Positions 26,054 to 34,844 are shown, numbered from the stretch's first letter. The stretch is DNA of 64,000 nt from Phycisphaerales bacterium (GCA_035627955.1 DASPKU010000007.1:62001-126000); one strand, 5' to 3'. Program-made: numbers and translations. The notes: a model not told the origin generated them from the sequence alone.

Positions 26054-26392
26054 ATGTCCAAGACTGCCAGCCCCAGCAAAACGAACAAGCCAGCCTCCAA
26101 GACCAACGTCCGCCCCCTGGGCGACAAGATCCTCGTCCGCCGCGACGAGGCCGCCAGCAAGACCGAGAGCGGCATCATCATCCCCGAGGCCGGCAAGGAG
26201 CGCCCCAAGACCGGCGTGGTTGAGGCCGTGGGATCCGGCGCTCTCGACAAGACCACCGGCGAGCGCGTGCCGCTGAGCGTCAAGAAGGGCGACCGCATCC
26301 TCTTCACCAGCTACGCCGGCACCGAGCTCAAGCTCGACGGCGACGAGCTCCTCATCATGACCGAGGACGACATCCTGGCTGTCATTGACTGA
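26054..26392 (+). CDS. groES: Co-chaperonin GroES
   Basis: A 112-residue co-chaperonin that caps the GroEL folding chamber. The family core starts at NVRPLGDKILVRRDEAASKTESGIIIPEAGKERP (the mobile loop is within it) and ends TEDDILAVID. About 16 extra N-terminal residues rich in Ser, Thr and Lys precede the core. Start at the ATG at 26054, with CCGGAG ten bases upstream. No CIRCE inverted repeat is visible in front, so HrcA control of the usual type is not indicated. groEL follows, but about 510 bases away, with another gene and two inverted repeats in between. Confidence 0.97.
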   Translation: MSKTASPSKTNKPASKTNVRPLGDKILVRRDEAASKTESGIIIPEAGKERPKTGVVEAVGSGALDKTTGERVPLSVKKGDRILFTSYAGTELKLDGDELLIMTEDDILAVID

Positions 26393-26395
26393 TGC

Positions 26396-26500
26396 AAGTG
26401 GCAGAGTGGCGGAGTGGCACAGTGGCAAAGTGAAAGGCCACGAGCCACCGGCCTCGGTCCCCCCACTTTGCCACTCAGCCACTTTGCCACTCTGCCACTT
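26396..26500. repeat. Inverted repeat made of tandem GTGGCAGA-like units
   Basis: The left arm (26396-26432) is a run of units agtggcaga, gtggcgg, agtggcac, agtggcaaagtg. The right arm (26464-26500) is its inverse, cactttgccactcagccac and so on, identical at 33 of 37 positions. It lies between groES and the small gene at 26518 and can form a long hairpin in DNA or RNA. Confidence 0.85.
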
Positions 26501-26517
26501 CTTCCTCCCCCCGAGCT

Positions 26518-26748
26518 ATGACACCAGACCAGCTACGCACCGCCCTCCGCGAGCTCAACGGCGAGCGCGACTGCACCTTCGCATTCGCCGGCCCCGCCAC
26601 CGACGCCTCGCACCTGCTGGTCCACGGGGCCATGCTCATCCCCGACGAGCCCGACCACCTCGTCAAGGTCACCGACGGCCAGAACGTGTACATCATCGAC
26701 TCAGAGCGCGTCGCCTGGGTCCGCATCGCCATCCGCAAACACAAGTAA
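26518..26748 (+). CDS. Small conserved-looking protein between groES and groEL
   Basis: This 76-residue protein has a pattern of helix, strands and a short basic end: MTPDQLRTALREL, CTFAFAGPATDASHLLVHGAMLIPDE, HLVKVTDGQNVYIIDSERVAWVRIAIRKHK. It is soluble, with no signal or helix in the membrane. Start at the ATG at 26518; no strong ribosome-binding site is visible. It sits between two inverted repeats that separate groES from groEL, and it is not a GroES or GroEL fragment. Its function is not recognised. Confidence 0.55.
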   Translation: MTPDQLRTALRELNGERDCTFAFAGPATDASHLLVHGAMLIPDEPDHLVKVTDGQNVYIIDSERVAWVRIAIRKHK

Positions 26749-26757
26749 GACTCGGTC

Positions 26758-28542
<1,785 letters not shown>

Positions 28543-28552
28543 TATTTATGCC

Positions 28553-28577
28553 GAGAGTCGCTGAGCAGGCGACTCTC
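28553..28577 (+). terminator. Hairpin after groEL
   Basis: GAGAGTCGC and GCGACTCTC form a perfect 9-base stem with a 7-base loop, followed by agctttctct. The T-tract is imperfect, so read-through into the next gene, which starts 22 bases later, is possible. Confidence 0.65.
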
Positions 28578-28598
28578 AGCTTTCTCTAAGGTGAACAC

Positions 28599-29456
28599 AT
28601 GGCAGCAGTCGACAGTAATGGTGCGACCATCTTTGTGGTCGATGACGACTTCGCGTCGGAGGCGCTCGTTGAAGCTTTGAATCTGCATGGATTCAACGCC
28701 GAGCGGCTGCGTTCCACCGCGCTCGCGATGAAAAATCTGGAGCGTCTGGCCTCAGCCGATCTTGTGATCCTCGATCTGATGATGGAGGGCGGGAACGGTG
28801 CCGGTTCTGCGGGGATGAAAGTCGCAACTGCAGTTCGAAAGAGGAATCCCGACGCGAGTATCATGGTATTGTCCGGCGTTTCCGATCCGACCACAATCGC
28901 AACCTTGAGGAGCGCGGGACTCGAGTTCAGGTCGAAACAGACCTACTCCGACATTCACTCTCTCATTGAGCAGATCGAACTCCTTGCCGGACCGAATGCT
29001 CGTTCTCGCACGCCTGAGCCACCAGTAGTTTTCATCGTGCATGGGCACGACGAGGCGGCCAAATTGGATCTCAAGAACTACCTCCAGAATACCTTGAGAC
29101 TTCCAGAGCCGATCATACTCCACGAGCAGCCTTCCCTCGGACGGACCATCATTGAGAAATTTGAGGCGTACGCTTCGCGGGCAACGCTCGTGTTCGTACT
29201 CCTCACTCCGGATGACAAGGGCGCGGCCGTCACCGCTGACAACGACATGAAGCGTCGGGCCCGGCAGAACGTCATCTTCGAGATGGGGTATTTCCTTGCT
29301 AAACTTGGTCGACATTCAGGCCGTGTGATCTTGCTCCACAAGGGAGGCTTGGAGTTGCCGACCGACATTGCCGGGATGATTTACATTGATATTACTCACG
29401 GCATTGGTTCAGCCGGCGAGATTATCCGAAAGGAACTTGCGAGTGCCCTTGCCTGA
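28599..29456 (+). CDS. Receiver domain fused to a Cap12/PycTIR-type TIR domain
   Basis: Residues 1-128 are a receiver: an acidic cluster at 15-17 (FVVDDDF), phosphoacceptor Asp59 (VILDLMMEG), a Ser at 92 (MVLSG) and Lys113 (FRSK). Residues 143-285 match the TIR family of CBASS Cap12 and Pycsar effectors (PF10137 type): FIVHGHDEAAK, ILHEQPSLGRTIIEKFE (likely catalytic Glu at 186 or 189), FVLLTPDDKG, RARQNVIFEMGYFLAKLG, LPTDIAGMIYIDI. Relatives cleave NAD, so an NAD-depleting or nucleotide-sensing effector controlled by phosphorylation is plausible. No signal or membrane segment is present. The ribosome-binding site is aaggtg. The stop overlaps the start of the histidine kinase by 14 bases, showing one transcript. 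G+C is lower than in groEL. Confidence 0.9.
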   Translation: MAAVDSNGATIFVVDDDFASEALVEALNLHGFNAERLRSTALAMKNLERLASADLVILDLMMEGGNGAGSAGMKVATAVRKRNPDASIMVLSGVSDPTTIATLRSAGLEFRSKQTYSDIHSLIEQIELLAGPNARSRTPEPPVVFIVHGHDEAAKLDLKNYLQNTLRLPEPIILHEQPSLGRTIIEKFEAYASRATLVFVLLTPDDKGAAVTADNDMKRRARQNVIFEMGYFLAKLGRHSGRVILLHKGGLELPTDIAGMIYIDITHGIGSAGEIIRKELASALA

Positions 29457-30270
29457 CGAAGGTCCCGACATCGGAAAACTGCAAAGCCGCGTCGCTGAAC
29501 TTGAGCGCGAACTTGCTCGCGTTCAGAAGGAACGGGCGGAATACCTGCAGAATGTCTCGCATCAACTTGTAGCACCTCTGAATGCTATCAAGTGGCACAT
29601 TGAAAACTTGACGAGCGGGCGGCTTGGTGTCGATCGTGCAAAGAAGGTGTTGCGTTCGGTGTACTCTCAAGCCACTATCGCCGTTCACTTGGCCAAGAAT
29701 TTCGCGCTTATGTCCAATCTGGAGGGGGATCACGCGCTCGCAAGTCTCAAGGAGCCTCTTCAGGAGGTTGACCTGTGCCGTCTAGCGATCAACCTGGCCG
29801 ACGATTTCCAGCCACAGGGCTGGGAGCGGGAAATTCAGATTAAGGTCGATGACGCGCAGCTTGGCGAGGCTCCGCCTGTGCTTGCCATGAAGCCGCTGAT
29901 TAGCCAAGTGTTCAGCAACATTATTGAGAATGCGGTGAAGTATTCTCACGACGGAACGCTTATTCAGATTGCAGGACTCCACGACAAGAGCACAAACACC
30001 GTGGTTGTAGAGGTCGCGAACCGCGGGATCGGTGTGGACAGTAAGGAAACCGACTTAGTATTTGAGCGTGCTTACCGTAGCGAACGGGCTAAAAACAAGT
30101 ACCCCGCTGGAACTGGATTTGGACTGTACATCGCTAAGAAGATTGTCGATCTCCATGAAGGCACTATCGAAGCTTACACTGACGAGCGGGGTTTCACTGT
30201 TTTCGCCGTTACGCTTCCTGTAAGCGCTCTCGAGGGTAAGGCCCGAGTCGTCCAACGTTCACGCGCGTGA
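29443..30270 (+). CDS. Sensorless soluble histidine kinase of the TIR locus
   Basis: This 275-residue kinase starts at the GTG at 29443, with aaaggaac seven bases upstream, inside the end of the receiver-TIR gene. It has a short coiled coil (10-36), then a HisKA domain with phosphoacceptor His40 in NVSHQLVAPLNAIKWHIENL. A HATPase domain follows: N box VFSNIIENAVKYS, G1 VANRGIGVD, and G2 GTGFGLYIAKKIVDLHEG. No sensor domain or membrane helix precedes it, so the input must come from another protein or from the coiled coil. It probably phosphorylates the receiver of the TIR protein and the stand-alone receiver that follows 7 bases after its stop. Confidence 0.9.
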   Translation: MPLPDEGPDIGKLQSRVAELERELARVQKERAEYLQNVSHQLVAPLNAIKWHIENLTSGRLGVDRAKKVLRSVYSQATIAVHLAKNFALMSNLEGDHALASLKEPLQEVDLCRLAINLADDFQPQGWEREIQIKVDDAQLGEAPPVLAMKPLISQVFSNIIENAVKYSHDGTLIQIAGLHDKSTNTVVVEVANRGIGVDSKETDLVFERAYRSERAKNKYPAGTGFGLYIAKKIVDLHEGTIEAYTDERGFTVFAVTLPVSALEGKARVVQRSRA

Positions 30271-30277
30271 GGTACCG

Positions 30278-30709
30278 ATGCCAAAGACAGTGCTACTTGT
30301 TGACGATGAGCAAGGCTACCTTGAGGCACTGGCTGATGCACTAGAGTTCCAAGGCTACCGTGTTCTTAAGGCGACCAACGGATCGGCAGCGCTCGAGATC
30401 CTCAGCAGAGAGAGTGTTGATCTAATCTCCGTCGACATAATGATGCCGCCGGGTCCCGCGCTTGAAGGTGTAACTGGTAGTCACAGCACGGGGGTGTATC
30501 TATGCGGCGAGATCCGAAAGGTGATGCCATTTGTTGACCTTTTCTGCATCAGTGTCGTCAGCGAGCAGTCAGTAATCCGGAAACTTGAGGCGATTAACGT
30601 GCGGTTCCTCCGAAAGGGTGAAACGCCGCTCAAGACGGTGCTCGACATGTTCAACTCGCGGCTGACGGGAGTGGCCTACTCGCCGGATCGGCGAGGTCGC
30701 AAGAAGTAG
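30278..30709 (+). CDS. Stand-alone receiver protein of the TIR locus
   Basis: This 143-residue receiver has Asp9-Asp10-Glu11, phosphoacceptor Asp53 (ISVDIMMP), Ser92 (CISVVS) and Lys113 (FLRKGE). It has no output domain; a basic tail (PDRRGRKK) ends it. An insertion (GPALEGVTGSHSTG) lies between the phosphorylation strand and the next helix; the receiver of the TIR protein also has an extension there (EGGNGAGSAGMK), which hints at common ancestry. It may act as a phosphate sink or as a carrier that competes with the TIR receiver. The start ATG is 7 bases after the kinase stop. Confidence 0.88.
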   Translation: MPKTVLLVDDEQGYLEALADALEFQGYRVLKATNGSAALEILSRESVDLISVDIMMPPGPALEGVTGSHSTGVYLCGEIRKVMPFVDLFCISVVSEQSVIRKLEAINVRFLRKGETPLKTVLDMFNSRLTGVAYSPDRRGRKK

Positions 30710-30747
30710 CCGCGGGCTTCCTCTTCTAGCAAGGCAGTGCGCCCTAT

Positions 30748-30778
30748 TGAGCGCGCAGGAGCCGCTCCCGCGCGCTCA
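30748..30778 (+). terminator. Hairpin after the TIR locus
   Basis: TGAGCGCGC (30748-30756) and GCGCGCTCA (30770-30778) form a perfect 9-base stem with a 13-base loop. No T-run follows, so termination would need another factor. The following 130 bases to the next gene are C-rich with no recognised feature. Confidence 0.45.
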
Positions 30779-30915
30779 GCACCCTCTCCCGACCGCCCAT
30801 TCCCCGCCCCCGCCCGCTCCTAACCCCCTCCCGCACGACCACTAACGCCCCCAGCACGCCAAAAACGCACTCCAGCTCAACCACCCCCCGCTCCCAACCG
30901 ATCTTCTCCTTCATC

Positions 30916-31602
30916 ATGGCCACACTCCCCACCGACCCTGCGCAGCTGCTCGCCTTTGTGAAGGGCCACGGGCCGACATGGATCGAGCGGGCGGCGGAGC
31001 TCGGCCTTCAACCCGGCCAAGTAGCCGAGCTGGAGGCGGCGCTGGCGGCCACCGACGCGGCGTGGAGGCGGGCGTTTGACCTGCGGCGGGAGAGCGAGGC
31101 GGCGACGGCGGCGTACTACAACGAGGCGAGGTTCCTGTACGAGGCCAGCAGCGCCGTCGTGCGGACGGTGCGGACCAACGCCCTCAACACCGGCAACGAG
31201 TCGCTGTACGCCCTGGCCCAGATCGACGCCCCCCGCCCGCGCCGGCGCGAGGCCCCCGCGCCCGGGCAGCCGCACTCGGTGCGGTGGACGCTGGGCCCCT
31301 TGGGCGAAGTCACGCTCACGTGGAAGAGCCGCAACCCCCGCGGCGTGGCCAACGTCGTGTACCAGATCACGCGGAGCGTGCAGCTCATCGGCGAGCGGCC
31401 CGGCGCCGAGCCGCCCTTTGAGTCCATCGGCCTCGCCCACGGCGGCCGCACCTTCACCGATTCCACGATCCCGCCGGGGGCGCGCACCGTGCAGTACCGC
31501 ATCCGCCCCGTCCGCGGGCAGCAGGTGGGCCCGGCGTCGGCGACGGTGGTGGTGCAGTTCGGCAGGTCGGAGGGTGATAGCGCAGTGAGGCTGGCGGCGT
31601 GA
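30916..31602 (+). CDS. Hypothetical protein with C-terminal fibronectin-III-like domain
   Basis: The protein has 228 residues. The first 95 are helical and Ala-rich (LLAFVKGHGPTWIERAAELGLQPGQVAELEAALAATDAAW), with no signal peptide. Residues 125-225 have a beta-sandwich pattern like fibronectin type III: VTLTWKSRNPRGVANVVYQITRSV, FTDSTIPPGARTVQYRIRPVRGQQVGPASATVVVQF. It starts at the ATG at 30916. It is followed after 21 bases by the PIN-domain gene. The function is unknown; an FN3 domain in a cytosolic protein suggests a protein-binding role. Confidence 0.65.
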   Translation: MATLPTDPAQLLAFVKGHGPTWIERAAELGLQPGQVAELEAALAATDAAWRRAFDLRRESEAATAAYYNEARFLYEASSAVVRTVRTNALNTGNESLYALAQIDAPRPRRREAPAPGQPHSVRWTLGPLGEVTLTWKSRNPRGVANVVYQITRSVQLIGERPGAEPPFESIGLAHGGRTFTDSTIPPGARTVQYRIRPVRGQQVGPASATVVVQFGRSEGDSAVRLAA

Positions 31603-31623
31603 AAGTGCTGGTAGACTCCGCCC

Positions 31624-32106
31624 GTGCCCGGACCCACCGTCTATATCGAGACGACCATCCCAAGCTATTACTTCGAGACGCGCACCACCGCGCGGGCGGT
31701 GGCGTGGCGGGAAGCGACGCGGCAGTGGTGGAATCGGCACCGCGCGGGCTACTCGCTGGTGACCTCGAGCTTCGTGCTCAACGAGCTCGCACTCGCGCCG
31801 GCGGCCAAGTCCGCCCCCGGCGCGTCCCTGCTCGCCGGGCGGCCCATCCTGGAGAGCTCGCCGGAGGTCGAGCGGATTGCGGGCGAGTACATCCGTCGCA
31901 GGGTGATGCCCGCCAGCGCCGTCGGCGACGCCGCGCACCTCGCCGCGTGCTCCCTCCACGGCGTCAACTTCCTGCTCACGTGGAACTGCAAGCACCTGGC
32001 CAACGCCAACAAGGCATCGCACATACGATTCGTCAACGAGCAGTTGGGGCTGTCCGTTCCGATCCTCACGACCCCGCTGGAGCTGGTGCCCGAGGACGCG
32101 TCATGA
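31624..32106 (+). CDS. PIN-domain ribonuclease-like protein (VapC-related)
   Basis: A 160-residue PIN-domain protein beginning with GTG. Acidic residues typical of the PIN active site are found at YIETTIPSYY (Glu8), FVLNELALA (Glu54), GDAAHLAACS (Asp102) and near LLTWNCKHLAN. PIN-domain toxins cleave RNA and are usually paired with an antitoxin. The short gene that overlaps its stop by four bases (ATGA) is a candidate partner, but it is downstream, the reverse of the usual order. The gene could be a relic or a housekeeping PIN protein. Confidence 0.75.
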   Translation: MPGPTVYIETTIPSYYFETRTTARAVAWREATRQWWNRHRAGYSLVTSSFVLNELALAPAAKSAPGASLLAGRPILESSPEVERIAGEYIRRRVMPASAVGDAAHLAACSLHGVNFLLTWNCKHLANANKASHIRFVNEQLGLSVPILTTPLELVPEDAS

Positions 32107-32303
32107 AGAAGACCGCCAGGAAGAAGGCCGGCACACGCCCGCGCGGAAGCGGCGGTGATGATCCGGTCGTGAAGGAAGTGCGCGCCGTCCGTGCCAGGCT
32201 GCTCAAGAAGGGCGGCGGGACGGTGGCCGGTTACTTCCGCGCGATGGACGAGGTGAGCGAACGGCGCGCGATGTCCGGCGGGAAGCGCCGGCGCTCCGCC
32301 TAA
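32103..32303 (+). CDS. Small Lys/Arg-rich protein coupled to the PIN gene
   Basis: This 66-residue protein has a basic N-terminus (MKKTARKKAGTRPRGSGG), a helix VVKEVRAVRARLLKKGGG, and a basic end SGGKRRRSA. It starts at the ATG overlapping the TGA of the PIN gene, so it is translationally coupled. The helix could be the neutralising part of an antitoxin, but no antitoxin DNA-binding fold is visible. It ends 4 bases inside the convergent SMI1/KNR4 gene. Confidence 0.55.
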   Translation: MKKTARKKAGTRPRGSGGDDPVVKEVRAVRARLLKKGGGTVAGYFRAMDEVSERRAMSGGKRRRSA

Positions 32304-32830
32304 ACCGTCTTGCGCATCCCGCTGCCCCACAGGTCCTCGCCGCGCGCCCACGCCTCCAGCCACCCAACGAAGCCCTTCCCCTCGTCCCACATCGCCTGGC
32401 CCATGCGCCCGTCCGACTCGATGCCGCAGGGATCGAAGCGCACCATCGGCAGACCCTCGCGCGTGCAGTCCACGCACGACTGCACGGCGCAGCCCCAGTG
32501 GCAGATTGGCAGAACGCCCCGCGGCCACTTCCACAGCGGCTGCTCAGGGTCTTTCATGCAAAGCGACAGGTACAGGTCGAGCACGCACATGCCCTGGTCG
32601 TCGCGGTGGCCGTTGACCAGCCCCGCGAGCAAGTAGCCGGGGCCGAAGCCGCCGTTGCCAACCAACTGGTACACCTCGCGGACGGCCGCGGGCAGAACGA
32701 GCCCGGATTCGCTCTCGAAGATCGAGACCTCCAGGTCGGTCGCGGGCTTGCACGCGCCCGCCGCGGCCTCCCGCACTTCGTCGAGCCACTTCATCAGGCC
32801 ACTGTAATGAACGCGCAGGCGACGCTCCAT
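32300..32830 (-). CDS. SMI1/KNR4 (SUKH) family protein
   Basis: This 176-residue protein has the SUKH/SMI1-KNR4 pattern: SIFESESGLVLPAAVREVYQLVGNGGFGPGYLLAGL in the N-terminal half, and RFDPCGIESDGRM with GKGFVGWLEAWARGED near the end. SUKH proteins are often immunity proteins in toxin systems. No matching toxin is seen next to it, so a cellular role is equally possible. Start at the ATG at 32830 or the ATG 12 codons later (MKWLDEV). It converges on the PIN-linked gene. Confidence 0.75.
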   Translation of the reverse strand: MERRLRVHYSGLMKWLDEVREAAAGACKPATDLEVSIFESESGLVLPAAVREVYQLVGNGGFGPGYLLAGLVNGHRDDQGMCVLDLYLSLCMKDPEQPLWKWPRGVLPICHWGCAVQSCVDCTREGLPMVRFDPCGIESDGRMGQAMWDEGKGFVGWLEAWARGEDLWGSGMRKTV

Positions 32831-32906
32831 TGACGTGGGTTCTCCAGCCGTTCTTCACCCGTCCCTCACCGTGTGACGCCCCGCTTGAAGGTGAAGGAGT
32901 CCACCG

Positions 32907-33668
32907 ATGGCACGCAAGGCATCCACAAAGAAGTCGGGCGGGGGCCGCAAGGCTGCTACCCGCGCGGCGTCCAGAAAGACGGCGAAGAAAGCGGGCAGCA
33001 GGACCAGCACCACGCGCAAGGCCACGACGCGCAAAGCCAGCACCCGCAAGGCCAGCACCAGGAAGGCGGGCACAGCGGCCGCGAAGAAGCCGGCCTCGCG
33101 CCGCTCGGGCTCCCAGCCGTGGAACCGGCCCAACCCGCTGCCTAAGTCGGAGCGCTCGCACCTCACGCCCGCGCAGAAGAAGAAGGCGCAGGCACAGGCC
33201 CGCAAGCACGGGCGCAGCCGCCCCAGCCTGGTGGACAACATGAACGCGGCCAAGACCCCGGCTGGCGGCGGCACGCGGCGCCATTCGAAGTCAAAGACGT
33301 CGGGCGCCGGCAAGTCCCGCGCGAGCAAGTCCGGCGCGAGCAGTTCCCCCGCGAGGAACTCACCGACCGATCGCCCCTCCGCGGCCCGAAGCGGCAAGCG
33401 TTCGCGCGCCGGCAGCGACAGCGACACAGGGGCCTCCCCGAGCCCCGGCCTGCACCCCGCCGCGCGGAACGTGCTGGTGGCTGTCGGCGCGGCACCGCAG
33501 CCTGAGCCCGGGGCCATGCACCTCTTTGACGCCCCGGTCCAGGCCGACGGCCATGTGGCGGCGAGTTCCACCAGCCCCTTCAACCCCGCGGCCCTGTCGC
33601 CCCGGCGGGCCGACCGCGAAATGCCGCCGCCGCGCTCGCGCTACGCCCGCAAGGCCCCCGGCGAGTGA
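32907..33668 (+). CDS. Histone H1-like basic repetitive protein
   Basis: The protein has 253 residues. The first 65 have short basic repeats (KATTRKASTRKASTRKAGTA) of the kind found in H1-like nucleoid proteins and AlgP. A conserved-looking helix-rich segment follows (QPWNRPNPLPKSERSHLTP, AQKKKAQAQARKHGRSRPSLVDN), then a Ser/Gly-rich region and a Pro/Ala-rich end. It is disordered and strongly basic. A role in DNA compaction or RNA binding is inferred from composition only. The next gene, also Lys/Pro/Ala-rich, follows after 21 bases. Confidence 0.65.
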   Translation: MARKASTKKSGGGRKAATRAASRKTAKKAGSRTSTTRKATTRKASTRKASTRKAGTAAAKKPASRRSGSQPWNRPNPLPKSERSHLTPAQKKKAQAQARKHGRSRPSLVDNMNAAKTPAGGGTRRHSKSKTSGAGKSRASKSGASSSPARNSPTDRPSAARSGKRSRAGSDSDTGASPSPGLHPAARNVLVAVGAAPQPEPGAMHLFDAPVQADGHVAASSTSPFNPAALSPRRADREMPPPRSRYARKAPGE

Positions 33669-33689
33669 TTCCGCGGGATACCCTCACGC

Positions 33690-34007
33690 ATGGCCACCCC
33701 GAAAAAGCCCGCCAAAGGGAACGCTGACAAGCCCGCCGAACCCGCGAAGCCTGCTGCGAAGCAGGCGGCGCAGCCCGCGCCCAAGCCCAGCGGCGGCAGC
33801 GCCAAGCACCTGCTCCGCGGCATGGGCGGCATGGGCATGGTGGGCGGCTCCGGCGGCTTCGGTGGCATGAACGCGGGCCCCGGCAACGCCGGCGCGGCCA
33901 AGGACACGCACAGCCCCTTCAACAGCAACGCCATGCAGGCCCAGAAGGCCGCGAGCCAGAACACGAAGGCGAACACCATCCAGGGCCGCAAGGCGCCGGG
34001 CGCCTGA
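33690..34007 (+). CDS. Small Lys/Pro/Gly-rich protein
   Basis: This 105-residue protein has an Ala/Pro/Lys-rich N-terminus (MATPKKPAKGNADKPAEPAKPAAK), a Gly/Met-rich middle (RGMGGMGMVGGSGGFGGMN) and a polar end (NTKANTIQGRKAPGA). It is predicted to be disordered and belongs to no family I recognise. It follows the H1-like gene after 21 bases and is probably in the same transcript. It resembles the protein at 16420-16704 in composition. Confidence 0.55.
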   Translation: MATPKKPAKGNADKPAEPAKPAAKQAAQPAPKPSGGSAKHLLRGMGGMGMVGGSGGFGGMNAGPGNAGAAKDTHSPFNSNAMQAQKAASQNTKANTIQGRKAPGA

Positions 34008-34088
34008 GCCGCGTCTGACACGAGCATCCGACCCCGCGCCGCACTCCCGGCGCGAACCTTCCGCCCCCTGGGGCGTAGTATCTACACG

Positions 34089-34205
34089 ATGACCCACGCG
34101 CCCGCCAACCTCACGCCGCGTTGCAGCAGTCCGCGGCCGGTGCGCGCAGGCCTTACGGGTCACGTCATCACGCCGCAGATCGCGCGCGAGCTCGCCCCCG
34201 GCTGA
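34089..34205 (+). CDS. Possible short leader peptide (38 residues)
   Basis: A short frame of 39 codons, starting MTHAPANLTPRCSSPRP and ending PQIARELAPG, precedes a terminator-like hairpin and the GreA/Rnk-type gene. It has no strong ribosome-binding site. A short coding leader followed by a terminator and then a gene suggests attenuation, but the peptide has no run of identical codons that would name a regulated amino acid. Confidence 0.35.
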   Translation: MTHAPANLTPRCSSPRPVRAGLTGHVITPQIARELAPG

Positions 34206-34238
34206 GCCCTTCCCCGAGCACACACGGCCAAGCAGCCG

Positions 34239-34268
34239 AGAAGCCCGGGGACAGCTCTCCGGGCTTCT
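34239..34268 (+). terminator. Terminator-like hairpin in front of the GreA/Rnk-type gene
   Basis: AGAAGCCCGG and CCGGGCTTCT form a perfect 10-base stem with a 10-base loop, followed by cttctttt. It is the best intrinsic terminator in the window by stem and U-tract. It lies 34 bases after the short frame and 94 bases before the next start codon. It may end the basic-protein transcript or act as an attenuator. Confidence 0.7.
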
Positions 34269-34361
34269 CTTCTTTTCCAGCGTCCCCGTGTCGGGGCGCG
34301 ACCACTCACCAACCGCTGTTGTCTCAGAAGGATCCGAGAGATCCGCGAAAGGAGTCCGCGC

Positions 34362-34751
34362 ATGTCCACCGTGATGAGCAGCGTCGACAAGTCCCGCCTC
34401 GAGCCGGTGCTGGGGCCCGGCACCTCGTGGCCCAGCCACCACCTCCGCAACCTGATCGACACCTCGAAGATCGTCACGCCCAAGCGCATCCCGCCGGACG
34501 TGGTGACGATGAACTCGCGGGTGCGCATCCGCGACCTGCAGTGGGACGAGGTCGAGGTCGTCACGCTGGTGTACCCCGACGCCACCGGCTACGCGCCGGG
34601 GAGCGTGAGCGTCACCGCGCCGCTGGGCGCGGCCCTGCTGGGGGCGCGCGTCGGTGAGGAGGCGCGTTGGATGGGGGCGCGTGGGCCGCGGCGCGTGGTC
34701 GTCGAGGCCATCGAGTTCCAGCCCGAGAGCGCGGGCCAGTACGACCTGTGA
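34362..34751 (+). CDS. GreA/GreB C-terminal-domain protein, Rnk type
   Basis: The protein has 129 residues and starts at the ATG behind GAAAGGAG. The N-terminal 40 residues are short and helical, too short for the GreA coiled coil. The FKBP-like C-terminal domain is complete: VTMNSRVRIRDL, EVEVVTLVYPDA, GSVSVTAPLGAALLGARVGEEARW. It therefore resembles Rnk, which binds RNA polymerase near the secondary channel. A terminator-like hairpin and a short frame precede it, which suggests transcriptional control. Its neighbours give no pathway. Confidence 0.85.
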   Translation: MSTVMSSVDKSRLEPVLGPGTSWPSHHLRNLIDTSKIVTPKRIPPDVVTMNSRVRIRDLQWDEVEVVTLVYPDATGYAPGSVSVTAPLGAALLGARVGEEARWMGARGPRRVVVEAIEFQPESAGQYDL

Positions 34752-34844
34752 TGTGAGAGCCATCGCGAACGCCCGGCGCGGCCGACGCCGCGCCGTGTGC
34801 ATAGAGACCGGGTAGTCTGATTCGCAGTAGCGAGGAGAGAGAGC

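Noticed and set aside
25990-26054. A CIRCE operator before groES
   Set aside because: No TTAGCACTC-N9-GAGTGCTAA or close match is present in the gap or the preceding gene end.
28752-29315. A minus-strand frame of about 187 codons opposite the receiver-TIR gene
   Set aside because: The plus strand has a complete receiver and TIR domain with conserved motifs; the opposite frame has neither motifs nor a ribosome-binding site.
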